From DASSKO01 sp035690425 (lineage in GTDB: Bacteria; Actinomycetota; Actinomycetes; Propionibacteriales; Nocardioidaceae): 64,000 nucleotides of DNA. Below the pieces are notes generated by a model that saw only the letters and a list, made by a program, of their open reading frames with translations, did not search any database and was not told the DNA's origin. Each line of letters starts with the position of its first letter. Positions within the stretch are counted from its first letter, which is position 1. The DNA lies in the NCBI GenBank assembly GCA_035690425.1, contig DASSKO010000109.1, forward strand, positions 12,931-76,930. The letters run 5' to 3'. A program made the position numbers and the translations under genes. Of the stretch, positions 18,474 to 27,210 are shown piece by piece.

Positions 18474-20084
18474 GTGCTCCGACTACTGCGCGCCGTCGTA
18501 CCGCTCACCTGCCTGCTGCTTGTGGGCGGACTGGGTGTGGGTGCCACCTCTGCACCCGCTGCGGCCAACTCGACCCGACTGTGCATCGGGTACGACGCCT
18601 GCCGCCAGGCCGGCATGCCGCACCACGGCTACCAGCAGGCCGGCGCGCGGATGTACTGGCTGATGTACGCCGGGCACAACTGCACCAACTACGCGGCGTA
18701 CCGGATGACGCAGAGCGGCCTGCCCAACATCCGCCCTTGGTCCGGCGGCGGCAACGCGATGTACTGGGGCGTCTTCAACGCAGCCCTCACCGACTCGACT
18801 CCGGCGGTGGGCGCGGTCGCCTGGTGGAAGGCCAACGTGCCCGGCGCCGGCTCGGCGGGCCACGTGGCCTACGTCGAGCGGGTGGTCTCCCCTGACGAGA
18901 TCATCGTCTCCCAGGACAGCTGGGGCGGCGACTTCTCCTGGGCGCGGATCACCCGCTCCGGCACCGGCTGGCCGTCCGGATTCGTGCACTTCAACGACGT
19001 GCCGTTGCGCAACACCGCGCGGCCAGCCGTCTCGGGCACCCCGAAGGTGGGCGAGGTGCTGACCGCGTCAACGGGGTCGTGGACCCCCTCCGACGCGCGG
19101 TACGCGTACCGCTGGCGCGCCGACGGAGTCGCCATCACCGGCGCGCGCGGTCGCCAGCTGACGTTGGGACCCGCCCAGCTGGACAAGCGGATCTCGGTGC
19201 GGGTCATCGCGTCGAAGCTCGGCTATCCCACCACCAGGGCCACCTCGTCGGCCACGTCCGCGGTTCAGGCGGCCGCACTCACCAACACCGTGGCCCCGAC
19301 GATGACCGGCGACCCGCGGGTCGGTTCCACGCTCACCGCATCGCCCGGCGAGTGGACGCCCGCGCCGACGACGCTGACCTACCAGTGGACGACGGACGGC
19401 AACCCGATCGCCGGGGCCACGGCCCCGACGTTCACCCCGCGCGCCGCGCTGACGGGCCGGACGCTCGCGGTCACGGTAACCGCGTCGCAGGACGGCTACG
19501 CCTCCGTGTCGGCGGCGGCCGCCGCCGCGCGGGTCGCACCGGGCATGCTCACCGTCACCGCCCGCCCGGTCGTCTCGGGCACCGCGCGCCCCGGAGAGAC
19601 GCTGACGTTCGAGCCCCCGCGCTTCACCCCGCGTCGGCGGGCCGCGGTGGCCGTGCAGTGGCTGCGCGCAGGCGTCCCGATCGAGGGCGCCGTCGGGCCC
19701 ACCTACCAGCTCACCACCGGCGACCTCGGCCGGCGCGTCACCGCGCGGGCGACGCTGACCAGGCCGGGATACGAGCAGCGCACCGCCCGTGCACCCGCGA
19801 CGTCGCGGGTGAAGTCGGTGCCGCACCTGCGGGTGCGCACCGAGCCCGGCCGGCGGCGCCTGACGATCTCGGTCCGGGTCACCGCCGAGGGCGTGCGGCG
19901 GGTCGCCGGCAGCGTGCGCATCGGCTCGCGCGGCACCGTACTCGAGAATCTGACCTTGGACGGCGGATCGGCGACGACGACGCTGCGGGGGCTGCCGCAC
20001 GGCCGGCGGTCCTTCCGGATCCGCTACCTCGGAAGCCGGGAGGTCTCCGCCGCGGGCGTGCTGCGCACCTCGCGGATCCGCTGA
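18474..20084 (+). CDS. Secreted CHAP-domain amidase with Ig-like repeats
   Basis: 536 residues with a Sec signal peptide (hydrophobic core CLLLVGGLGVGA, cleavage near residue 31). Residues 40-175 form a CHAP-type cysteine amidase/peptidase: catalytic Cys70 in GHNCTNYAAYRM and His130 in AGHVAYVERV. It probably cuts peptidoglycan stem peptides or cross-bridges outside the membrane. Three repeats of about 85 residues follow, each with a G-x-x-x-x-G-x-x-L-x-A-x-x-G-x-W-type pattern, ending in a basic beta-rich tail. Such repeats usually extend from or bind the wall. GTG at 18474 is chosen because it gives the signal peptide directly. Confidence 0.82.
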   Translation: MLRLLRAVVPLTCLLLVGGLGVGATSAPAAANSTRLCIGYDACRQAGMPHHGYQQAGARMYWLMYAGHNCTNYAAYRMTQSGLPNIRPWSGGGNAMYWGVFNAALTDSTPAVGAVAWWKANVPGAGSAGHVAYVERVVSPDEIIVSQDSWGGDFSWARITRSGTGWPSGFVHFNDVPLRNTARPAVSGTPKVGEVLTASTGSWTPSDARYAYRWRADGVAITGARGRQLTLGPAQLDKRISVRVIASKLGYPTTRATSSATSAVQAAALTNTVAPTMTGDPRVGSTLTASPGEWTPAPTTLTYQWTTDGNPIAGATAPTFTPRAALTGRTLAVTVTASQDGYASVSAAAAAARVAPGMLTVTARPVVSGTARPGETLTFEPPRFTPRRRAAVAVQWLRAGVPIEGAVGPTYQLTTGDLGRRVTARATLTRPGYEQRTARAPATSRVKSVPHLRVRTEPGRRRLTISVRVTAEGVRRVAGSVRIGSRGTVLENLTLDGGSATTTLRGLPHGRRSFRIRYLGSREVSAAGVLRTSRIR

Positions 20085-20112
20085 CGCCGACGACGGAGCC
20101 GTGAGAAGGCGG

Positions 20113-20549
20113 ACGGACGAGCTGGCCTGTAGGCCGGATCCTGTGCACGCCGGCCCTGTTCGGGACCGGCGCCGGCGACCATCCATCTCCGAGCACCGTT
20201 GCCGATGCCCTCCAGCGACCTACCCGCGGACTCGGGCGGGCAGCCCTCGATCGTCCGCGCAGGCCGGCTGCTCACGCAGCGAGCCCTCTTGGTCTTGCTC
20301 CAGGTGGGGTTTACCGAGCCGCCGCAGTCGCCTACGGCGCTGGTGGTCTCTTACACCACCGTTTCACCCTTACCCGCACTCCGCTTCGCGCGGAGCCGCT
20401 GGCGGTCTGCTTTCTGTGGCACTGTCCCGCGAGTCACCTCGGGTGGCCGTTAGCCACCACCTCGCCCTGCGGAGTCCGGACCTTCCTCGGTGCGCCTGCC
20501 CAGCAAGCTGGGGTATGGCACAACGCGGCCGCCCGGCCAGCTCATCCGT
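20113..20549 (-). ncRNA. rnpB: RNase P RNA, bacterial type A
   Basis: Transcribed leftward. The 5' segment ACGGATGAGCTGGCC and the 3' segment GGCCAGCTCGTCCGT pair to form helix P1. The conserved core elements GAGGAAGGTCCGGACTCC, ACAGAAAGCAGACCGCC, GGGTAAGGGTGAAA and the distal GAGGGCATCGGCAACG-like regions are present in order. The length of about 437 nt fits an actinobacterial type A RNA, which matures the 5' ends of tRNAs. It lies between the CHAP amidase (convergent) and the RNB nuclease gene. The exact ends are estimates from the P1 pairing. Confidence 0.92.
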
Positions 20550-20612
20550 CGTACCCGAGTGTAGTGCCGACCGCCCGGCCGACCACCCACCCCCTTCTCC
20601 GCGCCACCCCTT

Positions 20613-20682
20613 CTCCGCGAGATCGCACTTCTGCCACGAGCCTCGCCCGCAACGGCGGAGCAAAGATGCGATCTCGCGCGGA
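20613..20682. repeat. Imperfect palindrome with the CGCGAGATCGCA core
   Basis: The arms at 20613-20634 and 20660-20682 both carry the core CGCGAGATCGCA followed by a TTCTGC or TTTGC end. A third single copy with the same core and tail occurs at 41635-41654 upstream of fasR. The palindrome lies between the end of the RNB gene and the 5' end of rnpB, both leftward, so it may also act as a terminator. Confidence 0.5.
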
Positions 20683-20737
20683 ATGTGGGCGGCAGCGGCG
20701 TTCGAGCACAAACATCGCCGCGAGGTTGGGCGTCTGG

Positions 20738-22177
20738 TCACGGCCGGTGCTCGAACCGGATCAGCCGACGGTCGACGTCGGCCTCCACCAGCGTGACCCG
20801 CACCCGCTGCCCCAGCGGAAGCTGCCCCGCGGTGCTGGTCACGCTCGCCTCGATGGCCGGCGCCCGCAGCACGACCACGCCCTTGTCGGGCGCGTCGTGG
20901 TCGACGTCCACGATCGCGCCCTCGAACGTCTCTCCCACCCGGGAGGCCAGGACGTGGGCCTCGGCCAGGTTGACCACGGCCGACTCGTACTGGTTGGCAC
21001 GGCGGCCCGACGCGCGCATCGTCTCGGGCAGTTGCGGCAGCGCTGCACGCACCCAGTCCGGCACCGGTTCGTCCGCACACAGTGCGACACAGACCTCGCC
21101 GGTGTACCGGTCACACAGCCGGCGCAAGGGTGCGGTCACGTGGGCATACTCCGACGCCAGTGCCGAGTGCTCGGGCTGCTCGGGCACCACGCCTTCGAAC
21201 GCGACGTAGCCAGCACCGCGAAGCAGGGACGTGCAGCCGACCAGCATCGCCGCATGGCTTGGTCGCTTGGGGTCGAGCGTGCGCACGAAGTCGGGGTAGA
21301 GCATCTCCGCCGGCCAGTCGATGTCGAGCGCGGCCGCTGTGCGGTGCAGCCGCAGGACCGCACGCGACTCGGGCTCCGGCAGCGTGCGCAGCAGCCCGAC
21401 CTCGGCGTAGAGCATCAGGTGCGCAGCCGCCATCCCGGTCAGCAGTGAGATCTGCTCGTTCCACCGCTCCACCGGCAACGGCGCACGAAACCGCAAGTCC
21501 CAGCGGTCGCCGTCGGCGACGACCTCCTGCTCCGGCAGCGGCAGACTGACACCGCCGCGCACCTGCTCACGGTGCTTACGCCGCTCCCCCACCTCCTGCA
21601 GCAGGTCGAACATCGGGTCGGCGCTGCCCGCGAAGATCGCCTCCTGGACCTGCGCGTAGCTGTACCGGGCACGGCTTCTCACCCGCGCACGGGTGACGTC
21701 GACCGTGATTCCCTCACCCGCCTCGTCCAGGTCCACCACCCACAGCAGCGCGGGTCGCACCTGGTCGGGCAGCAGTGACGCGGCACCCTCGGACAGCACC
21801 GGCGGGTGCAGCGGCACCCTGGAGTCTGCGCCGTAGAAGGTCTCGCCGCGCTTGTGGGCCTCGACGTCGACGGGGTCGCCGGGCTCGACGAAGGCGCCGA
21901 CGTCGGCGATCGCGTAGTAGACGCGGTGACCGACATCGGTGCGCTCGATGAACATCGCCTGATCCAGGTCCTGCGCGTCCGCGGGGTCGATGGTCACCAG
22001 CGGGATGTCGGTGCGGTCCCGGTCCGGCAGCCGTGGGTTGGCGGCCGCTCGCTCGGCCGCGGCCACCACGTCGGGCGGGAAGTCAGGCGAGACGTCGAGC
22101 TGCCGCTGAATCTCGCGGATCCCTCGCTCCAAAGTCGCTCCGTCGGCATGCTCTACTCGGAGTCGTCGTCGCGTCAC
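20738..22177 (-). CDS. RNB-domain (RNase II/R family) ribonuclease
   Basis: 479 residues. The RNB catalytic signature IDPADAQDLDQAMF near residue 105 contains the metal-binding aspartates, and YYAIADVGAFVEPGD follows, as in RNase II and R. The protein degrades single-stranded RNA 3' to 5'. It is shorter than E. coli RNase R; the N-terminal cold-shock domains are reduced or absent, which is the usual actinobacterial form. GTG at 22177 is preceded by GGAAGGA. It is divergent from yaaA. Exact RNA substrates are unknown, though the neighbouring rnpB is another RNA-processing component. Confidence 0.85.
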   Translation of the reverse strand: MTRRRLRVEHADGATLERGIREIQRQLDVSPDFPPDVVAAAERAAANPRLPDRDRTDIPLVTIDPADAQDLDQAMFIERTDVGHRVYYAIADVGAFVEPGDPVDVEAHKRGETFYGADSRVPLHPPVLSEGAASLLPDQVRPALLWVVDLDEAGEGITVDVTRARVRSRARYSYAQVQEAIFAGSADPMFDLLQEVGERRKHREQVRGGVSLPLPEQEVVADGDRWDLRFRAPLPVERWNEQISLLTGMAAAHLMLYAEVGLLRTLPEPESRAVLRLHRTAAALDIDWPAEMLYPDFVRTLDPKRPSHAAMLVGCTSLLRGAGYVAFEGVVPEQPEHSALASEYAHVTAPLRRLCDRYTGEVCVALCADEPVPDWVRAALPQLPETMRASGRRANQYESAVVNLAEAHVLASRVGETFEGAIVDVDHDAPDKGVVVLRAPAIEASVTSTAGQLPLGQRVRVTLVEADVDRRLIRFEHRP

Positions 22178-22275
22178 CAGGAGTCCTTCCGCGCAGATTG
22201 TGCTGGCTGGAGCCAGCGCATGGGGCTGGCCCCAGCGTATTGGGGAGGCGCCAACGGCCGCATAGGGTGGCGGCC

Positions 22276-23031
22276 GTGCTCGTGCTGCTGCCACCCTCTG
22301 AAGCCAAGTCCGCACCACGTCGGGGCGCCTCGCTCGACCTCGGCCGGCTCACTGCTCCAGACCTGGCGGGGCCGCGTACGGCGATGTTGGACGCGCTGGT
22401 CGACCTGTGCACGGCAGACCCGGGGAAGGCGGCCGACGTGCTGGCGCTGGGTGCAACCCAGTCCGCGCAGATCGAGCGCAACCAGGTGCTGCGCGAGGCG
22501 CCGACGGCGACAGCAGCCCGCGTCTACACCGGGGTCCTCTACGCCGCTCTGGATCCCGCCAGCATCGCCGGACCGGCGAAGCGCCGGCTCAACCGGTGGG
22601 TGCTGGTGCAGTCGGCGCTGTTCGGACTGGTGGGCATGGCCGACCGGATCCCGGCGTACCGGTTGTCCGGCGACACGGTGCTGCCGGGCATCGGCGGCGT
22701 GGCCGCGCACTGGCGGGGACCGATGTCCGGCACCATCCCGGCCCTGGCCGGGAAAGGGCTCGTCGTCGACCTGCGCTCCACGGCGTACGCGAGCTTTTGG
22801 AAGGGCGACGGTCGGACCGTGTCGATACGGGTGCTGCACGAGGTAGCGGGCACCCGCAAGGTGGTCAGCCACTTCAACAAGGCGACCAAGGGTCGCATCG
22901 TGCGGGCGCTGGTCGAGGACGGTGGTGCTCCGCGCACCCCGTCCGAGCTGACCGAGCACCTGGCGGGTCTGGGCTGGCACGCCGAGCTCGCCGGGCCGCG
23001 CCAGATCGACGTGGTCGTGACCGAACTCTGA
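22276..23031 (+). CDS. yaaA: YaaA/UPF0246 family peroxide stress protein
   Basis: 251 residues of the YaaA (DUF328) family. The N-terminus LVLLPPSEAKS is diagnostic, and SHFNKATKGRIVRAL near residue 195 is the second family block, rich in DNA-contacting basic residues. In E. coli the protein limits DNA damage under hydrogen peroxide by lowering free iron; here the function is assumed from family. GTG at 22276 places the family motif at the extreme N-terminus. It is convergent with the RNase H/phosphatase gene, with 27 bases between them. Confidence 0.85.
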   Translation: MLVLLPPSEAKSAPRRGASLDLGRLTAPDLAGPRTAMLDALVDLCTADPGKAADVLALGATQSAQIERNQVLREAPTATAARVYTGVLYAALDPASIAGPAKRRLNRWVLVQSALFGLVGMADRIPAYRLSGDTVLPGIGGVAAHWRGPMSGTIPALAGKGLVVDLRSTAYASFWKGDGRTVSIRVLHEVAGTRKVVSHFNKATKGRIVRALVEDGGAPRTPSELTEHLAGLGWHAELAGPRQIDVVVTEL

Positions 23032-23058
23032 GCCTACGGCCGCGGTCAGCGCTCGCGG

Positions 23059-24189
23059 CTAGGGCAGCTGGGAGAGCGCCGTCACCGACGTGGCGCCGTC
23101 GGCGTACCAGTCGACGACGCTGATCGACCCCGCAGCAATCTGCATGCGATAGACCGAGGACACCGGCGCGCGCAGCCCCGCGCAGACCATCAGCTTGATC
23201 GGCGTCACGTGCGTGACGGCAACGACGGTTTCGCCCGGATGCTCGCGCACGATGCGGTCCCGGGTACGGCGGACGCGCACGGCGACGTCGTCGAAGGACT
23301 CGCCGTCCGGCGGGGCGACCGAGGTGGACCCGAGCCACGCGGCGAGCTCGCCCGGCCAGCGTTGCTCGACCTCGGAGAAGGTGTGGCCGTCCCAGGCGCC
23401 GAACGCGGTCTCCCGCAGACCCTCCTCGGTCTGCACCTTCAGGCCGAGCGCGTCGGCGATCACCTGGGCGGTCTGCCGGGTGCGGGTGAGCGGTGAGGAG
23501 AGCACCACGTCGACGCCGCCGCGTGCCTCCAGCCAGGCCGCGGCGGCATCGGCCTGGGCGCGGCCCGCGTCGTCCAGGGCGGGGTCGGAGCCGCCGGCGC
23601 CGCTGAAACGCTTGTCCACGGTCAACCCGGTCTGGCCGTGACGCAGCAGGATCATCCGGGTCGGATCACCGAGGTCGGGCGCCCATCCCACCAGGCGGTT
23701 GGGGGTGGGCTGCTCGGCGTCCGCGGCACCGCGCGGCTGCCCGCGGGTCGGCCGCGGCGAGCGGCCCATCGCCTCGTCGAGCGCCATGTTGGCCAGCCGG
23801 TCGGCGTCGGCGTTCTCGGCCCTCGGGACCCAGGTCCACAGGGGATCGAGGCCCTGGCGCAACCGCTGAGCCTCCGAAGCCAGCGGCACCATGTCGGGAT
23901 GCTTGACCTTCCACCGGCCGGCCATCTGCTCGATGACGAGCTTGGAGTCCATCCGCACCTCGACGTCGTTGGCGTCGGGAACGTGCGTGCGCAGCAGCTG
24001 CAGGCCGGCGATGAGACCGCGGTACTCGGCGACGTTGTTGGTCGCGGTGCCGATGGACTCCCTCTCCTCGGCGATGACCTCGCCGGTGTCGGCATCGCGC
24101 AGCAGGGCACCGTAGGCAGCCGGACCCGGGTTGCCGCGCGATCCGCCGTCGGCCTCGATGATCACCCGGGTCGAGGACACCGCGGTCAC
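23059..24189 (-). CDS. Bifunctional RNase H/acid phosphatase
   Basis: A 376-residue fusion. Residues 1-135 are an RNase HI-type domain (IIEADGGSRGNPGPAAYG, with further acidic residues in NNVAEYRG and VRMDSKLV) that cuts RNA in RNA-DNA hybrids. From about residue 175 a histidine phosphatase domain follows, with the phospho-acceptor motif LLRHGQT and the second histidine in VVAVTHVTP. This arrangement is known in Actinobacteria, where the phosphatase part is related to CobC-like enzymes. The GTG start overlaps the stop of the zinc-ribbon gene (GTGA), so the two are coupled. Confidence 0.92.
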   Translation of the reverse strand: MTAVSSTRVIIEADGGSRGNPGPAAYGALLRDADTGEVIAEERESIGTATNNVAEYRGLIAGLQLLRTHVPDANDVEVRMDSKLVIEQMAGRWKVKHPDMVPLASEAQRLRQGLDPLWTWVPRAENADADRLANMALDEAMGRSPRPTRGQPRGAADAEQPTPNRLVGWAPDLGDPTRMILLRHGQTGLTVDKRFSGAGGSDPALDDAGRAQADAAAAWLEARGGVDVVLSSPLTRTRQTAQVIADALGLKVQTEEGLRETAFGAWDGHTFSEVEQRWPGELAAWLGSTSVAPPDGESFDDVAVRVRRTRDRIVREHPGETVVAVTHVTPIKLMVCAGLRAPVSSVYRMQIAAGSISVVDWYADGATSVTALSQLP

Positions 24190-24923
24190 GCGTCGCCGGT
24201 GCGGACCAGGATGCGGCCGCACTCTTCACAACGCACCACGTCGTCGGCGGCGGCGTTGCCGATGTCGCGTAGGTCGGACGGGTTGAGCTCGAGCCGGCAG
24301 CCACCGCAGCGCTTGTGGGCAAGCTCGGCTGCCCCGACCCCGGAGTGGCTGGCCCGCAGCCGCTCGTAGAGCGCGAGCAGGTCGTCGGGCAGCTCGGCAG
24401 CGAGCTTGTCGCGCGCCGCCTTGGTCTGCTCGGTGTCGGCGTCGATCTCGGCGAACGCCTCGTCGCGCCGGCGGGTGTGGTCGGCTACCTGTGCATCGAG
24501 GTCGTCGGCGAGCTCCCGCATCTGGGCGTGCTCGGCCTCGGCCGACTCGAGCCGCTCCATCACGTCGAGCTCGGCGTCTTCGAGGTCGGCGATCCGGCGC
24601 TCCAGCGTCTGCAGCTCGTGCTGCAGGCTCTCCAGCTCCTTGGGCGAGCCGACCTGCCCCTGGTCGAGCCGACTCTGGTTGCGCTCACGCCGGGCCTTGA
24701 CCTGCTCGACGTCGGCGTCGGCCTTGCGCTGCTCGCGCAGCAGGTCGTCGACGTCGGTGCGTTTGAAGACCAGCTCGTCGGTGAGGCTCGACCGCCTCTT
24801 CTCCAGGTCGGCCAGGGCCGCGAGCTCGGGGAGGCTCGTACGACGGTGACCCAGCTGGTCCAGCGACGAGTCGAGGTCTTGCAGGTCGAGCAGCCGGAGC
24901 TGGGCTTGGTGTTCGGCTTTCAG
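24186..24923 (-). CDS. Zinc-ribbon coiled-coil protein, CTG start
   Basis: 245 residues. About residues 20-190 form a long antiparallel coiled coil rich in Leu, Glu, Arg and Ala. The end is a C4 zinc ribbon with CGGC and CEEC separated by about 20 residues. The family is conserved in bacteria next to Nif3-like and RNase H genes, but its role is unsettled; nucleic-acid binding is likely. No ATG, GTG or TTG fits. The frame opens at a CTG at 24923 that overlaps the stop of the Nif3 gene (CTGA), has GAGGAG 8 bases upstream, and places LKAEHQ where relatives have an N-terminal MKA-type sequence. Confidence 0.85.
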   Translation of the reverse strand: MKAEHQAQLRLLDLQDLDSSLDQLGHRRTSLPELAALADLEKRRSSLTDELVFKRTDVDDLLREQRKADADVEQVKARRERNQSRLDQGQVGSPKELESLQHELQTLERRIADLEDAELDVMERLESAEAEHAQMRELADDLDAQVADHTRRRDEAFAEIDADTEQTKAARDKLAAELPDDLLALYERLRASHSGVGAAELAHKRCGGCRLELNPSDLRDIGNAAADDVVRCEECGRILVRTGDA

Positions 24924-26092
24924 CGCAAACTCTCCTCGGTCGGGCCGACCGGTTGGGCGACGTGGATCTGCCAGGGATCGGTGCGAGTGTGCGACACGCG
25001 CGTCCCCACCGTAGCCCCCTGCCCCGACAGGGCGTCGACGAGCCTGCGCTCGGCGTGCGGCAGCCAGGTCCACTCTGCCGCCCAGTGCGCGACGTCGACC
25101 AGCGCGGGCCCGCCGTACTCGCGGAACTCCGATGCCGGGTGGTGCCGCAGGTCGGAGGTCAGGTAGACGTCCGCGCCGCTGGTGCGGGCGACGTCGAGGT
25201 AGCTGTCGCCGGCGCCTCCACACAGCGCCACGGTGCGCACCGGCTGTTCCGGGTCTCCGGCCGCGCGCACCCCCGCGGCCGTTGCCGGCAGTGCCGCGGC
25301 GACGCGGTCGGCGAAGCCTTGCAACGTCGTGGCCTCGGCGAGTACGCCGATGCGGCCGGCACCACGAGAGGACGACAGGGCCGCCATCTCGACGAGGTGG
25401 AACGCCGGCTCCTCGTATGGGTGGGCCGCGCGCAACGCCGACACGACCGCAGCCCGCAGTCGCCGCGGCAGCACCATCTCGACCCGAGTCTCGCGCACCT
25501 GCTCGATGTCACCGACCGCGCCGATCGTCGGATGCGCGCCCGGCTGCGGCCGGAAGGTGCCGGTGCCCGGTGCGGTGAACGCGCAACGGTCGTAGTCACC
25601 GATGGCTCCCGCCCCGGCCGCCGACAGCGCATCGACCAGTGCCTGCGCGCCCTCCTCGGGCACGTAGACCACGAGGGCGTCGAGTGGGTCCGCCGCGGCG
25701 GGTGCGAGCGGGCGCAGGTCGCTGAGGCCGAGGGCCTCCGCCAGGGCGTCGGAGACCCCGGGATCGGCGGTGTCGGCGTTGGTGTGACAGACCTGCAAGG
25801 CGATGCCCGTGCTGATCAGCCGGTGCAGCACCCGTCCCTTGGGGGTGGTGGCGGCAATGCCGTGCACGGGTCTGAGCAGCAGCGGATGGTGGGTCACCAC
25901 GAGGTCGGCTCCCCACTGCACGGCCTCGTCGACCACGGCGTGCACCGGGTCGACGGCGAAGAGCACCTTGTGTACGGGCTGTTCGGGGTCTCCACAGACC
26001 GGGCCGACGGCGTCCCAGGACTCCGCGCGGTGCGGGTCGTAGAGCCGGTCGAGGCAGTCGGTCACGTCGGCGAGGCTCGGCACAGCAGTCAC
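24920..26092 (-). CDS. Nif3-like dinuclear metal-centre protein
   Basis: 390 residues of the Nif3/YbgI family, which form hexameric rings with a two-metal site. Visible metal-binding segments are VTHHPLLLRP near residue 67, a second aspartate/glutamate region, and the C-terminal HWAAEWTWLPH near residue 345. A middle insertion of about 110 residues is the PII-like domain found in long family members. Biochemical function is not settled, with GTP cyclohydrolase or hydrolase roles suggested. The start is GTG at 26092. Its stop overlaps the CTG of the next gene, beginning a three-gene coupled chain. Confidence 0.85.
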   Translation of the reverse strand: MTAVPSLADVTDCLDRLYDPHRAESWDAVGPVCGDPEQPVHKVLFAVDPVHAVVDEAVQWGADLVVTHHPLLLRPVHGIAATTPKGRVLHRLISTGIALQVCHTNADTADPGVSDALAEALGLSDLRPLAPAAADPLDALVVYVPEEGAQALVDALSAAGAGAIGDYDRCAFTAPGTGTFRPQPGAHPTIGAVGDIEQVRETRVEMVLPRRLRAAVVSALRAAHPYEEPAFHLVEMAALSSSRGAGRIGVLAEATTLQGFADRVAAALPATAAGVRAAGDPEQPVRTVALCGGAGDSYLDVARTSGADVYLTSDLRHHPASEFREYGGPALVDVAHWAAEWTWLPHAERRLVDALSGQGATVGTRVSHTRTDPWQIHVAQPVGPTEESLR

Positions 26093-26111
26093 GGCAGCGA
26101 GGTTAGCGGTG

Positions 26112-27167
26112 TCACAGGCCGAGCCGGTAGATCCTCCAGAAGCCGGTGTCACTGACCGACAGCGCCGTCGCGCCGGTGAATCCGGCCGCCTTGGCGTAAC
26201 GGTCCACCACAGACGGTCGGATGACCGTGCCCGTGCCGACCGAGTCCGGGTGTGACAGCGAGTCGGGCAGGCAGATCAGCACGCTGAACCCGTAGAGCAG
26301 ACGTTGGGTGTCGTCACCGGGGGTGGTCAGCTCGAGGTCTGCCGCCTCGTCGATGACCAGCACGACGGCATCGTCGCTGCAGGAGCGGCGGACCGCGGAG
26401 AGCACCTGCTCCGGGTACGGCATGTCGTGCAGGCACTCGACCGCGACCACCACGTCGAACGGGCCGTGTGCCAGCGGGCCGCTGATCTCGCCGAGATGGA
26501 ACCGCACCCGGTCCGCGACGCCGTGCGCTGTCGCGTTGGCTGTTGCTGCCTGGATCGCGACCGGGTCCATGTCGTAGCCGTGGACCTCGATGGCCGGGAA
26601 CTCCACGGCAAGCCCGATCGCGGCCCAGCCGTGGCCGCAGGCCACGTCGGCGACCCTGGCTCCAGCGGTGAGCTGCGCCTGCAGCTCCAGCACCTGCGGC
26701 ACCCACCGCCTCGGCAGCATGTGCAGCAACACGGCTCGGTTGGTGTCACCCTGCGCCCGCGACATGTCCGGTCCGAACGCTTCCCACGACACCCCGCCAC
26801 CGGCCCGGTATGCGTCCGCCAGCGCGGGCAGCTGCAGGGTGGCGGAGAGGGCGGTGCGGACCAGCGGTTCGGCCCACAGCAGGCTCTCGGTGTCGAGCAG
26901 GGCCTCGGCGTGACCGGCGGGCAACGAGAAGCGTCCACCGTCGAGCTCCAGGTATCCCGCGACCGCCTGCTGCTCCAGCCACTCGCGGACGTAGCGCGGG
27001 TGGGTCGACGTCGCGACCGCGAGCTCGGCCGACGCCATCGGGCCGTGCTCCCGTAGCGCGGCGTACAGGCCCAGCCGTTGCCCGAGCCACACCGAGGCCG
27101 CCTCCATCACGACCACCGACTGGGTGAACAGCCGCTCCGACATCTGTTCTGCCGTGTGCGTCGTCAT
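26112..27167 (-). CDS. Class I SAM-dependent methyltransferase with winged-helix N-terminus
   Basis: 351 residues. The first roughly 90 residues form a winged-helix dimerisation domain (SAELAVATSTHPRYVREWLEQQA). The SAM motif I reads VADVACGHGWAAIGLA near residue 173, with the acidic partner in YDMDPVAI. This architecture is found in actinobacterial O-methyltransferase-like proteins, but the C-terminal substrate region gives no clue to the substrate. The start is ATG at 27167. It is followed by the Nif3-like gene with a gap of about 19 bases on the same strand. Confidence 0.8.
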   Translation of the reverse strand: MTTHTAEQMSERLFTQSVVVMEAASVWLGQRLGLYAALREHGPMASAELAVATSTHPRYVREWLEQQAVAGYLELDGGRFSLPAGHAEALLDTESLLWAEPLVRTALSATLQLPALADAYRAGGGVSWEAFGPDMSRAQGDTNRAVLLHMLPRRWVPQVLELQAQLTAGARVADVACGHGWAAIGLAVEFPAIEVHGYDMDPVAIQAATANATAHGVADRVRFHLGEISGPLAHGPFDVVVAVECLHDMPYPEQVLSAVRRSCSDDAVVLVIDEAADLELTTPGDDTQRLLYGFSVLICLPDSLSHPDSVGTGTVIRPSVVDRYAKAAGFTGATALSVSDTGFWRIYRLGL

Positions 27168-27210
27168 GTCCCTCCCCTATCGAGAGGGTGCTCCGCGGCA
27201 GATCGCTTCG

